In this document: positions 22,403-22,528 of the stretch, in pieces
How the letters are laid out: the number at the start of each line of letters is the position of its first letter
Numbering within the stretch: position 1 is the stretch's first letter
Origin: Verrucomicrobiota bacterium
GTDB lineage: Bacteria; Chlamydiota; Chlamydiia; Chlamydiales; Rhabdochlamydiaceae
Length of the DNA stretch: 22,528 nt
Assembly: GCA_903970455.1 (NCBI GenBank)
Contig: CAJCIW010000040.1
Coordinates: forward strand, 1 to 22,528
Direction: 5' to 3'
Notes under the pieces: generated by a model
Seen by the model: only the letters and a program-made list of their open reading frames with translations
What the model was told of the DNA's origin: nothing
Databases searched by the model: none
Translations under genes and position numbers: made by a program

Positions 22403-22528
22403 AATTTCCTCCCTTAATGTCTTATAAATATATTAAATAAATTAATATTACAAAAATAAAAAGAGTATCCTTTTTTCTTGCTTCGGAAAAAATTCAAGGA
22501 ATGGTAAAATTGAGGAGTTGTGAATAAA

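Noticed and set aside
22501..22528. Possible start of another plus-strand gene at the right edge (GTG at 22520 after GAGGAG)
   Set aside because: Only three codons are visible and the ribosome site would be too close, so it cannot be supported.

Overview
The window most likely comes from an amoeba-associated member of the Chlamydiae (Parachlamydiales). The evidence is a stand-alone SWIB-domain protein with a histone-like lysine tail, eukaryote-type metabolic enzymes, and an unusually high share of proteins with Sec-type signal peptides. GC content looks to be in the low to mid 40s by eye (not computed). That would suit a Waddlia-like genome, but the genus is a guess.

Layout. 1-141: end of an IS3-family insertion sequence that has cut a small cupin-like gene (remnant to 392). 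426-6947: minus-strand run with yqeY, a Bacteroidetes-type amidophosphoribosyltransferase (PurF), a nucleoside 2-deoxyribosyltransferase-like protein, a eukaryote-type IMP dehydrogenase (GuaB), a broken MGDG-synthase-like gene and a DUF1398 protein. A ~165-bp imperfect palindrome separates guaB from the deoxyribosyltransferase gene. 7096-8583: a secreted protein of unknown function ending in a stub of a HAD phosphatase. 8707-10336: a HipA-type toxin-antitoxin operon with an unusual split (kinase core first, then one protein joining the HipS-like and HipB-like parts), preceded by two identical 18-bp palindromes overlapping a good sigma-70 promoter. 10326-12874: divergent purK and purE, with a second hairpin in the gap. 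12896-14771: an ExoD-family membrane protein, an exported HAD phosphatase overlapping a GNAT acetyltransferase. 14897-19876: two tandem ~820-residue paralogues with signal peptides and a PLP fold-type-I C-terminal domain. 19924-21120: a Bcr/CflA-type MFS exporter. 21257-22402: a small coiled-coil protein, the SWIB protein and a secreted His/Lys/Asp-rich protein.

Main observation. Four purine enzymes (PurF, PurK, PurE, GuaB) are normally cytosolic, yet each carries an N-terminal hydrophobic leader ahead of an otherwise intact catalytic domain. Two look eukaryotic in type (GuaB, PurK) and one Bacteroidetes-like (PurF). The window has no other de novo purine genes, so the set is a selection: the committed step, the AIR carboxylation step and the committed GMP step. 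Export into the inclusion or host, to raise host purine output for a nucleotide-parasitic bacterium, would explain this. That is inference, but it can be tested. The neighbouring exported phosphatase, PLP enzymes and other leader-bearing proteins extend the picture to an island of exported metabolism.
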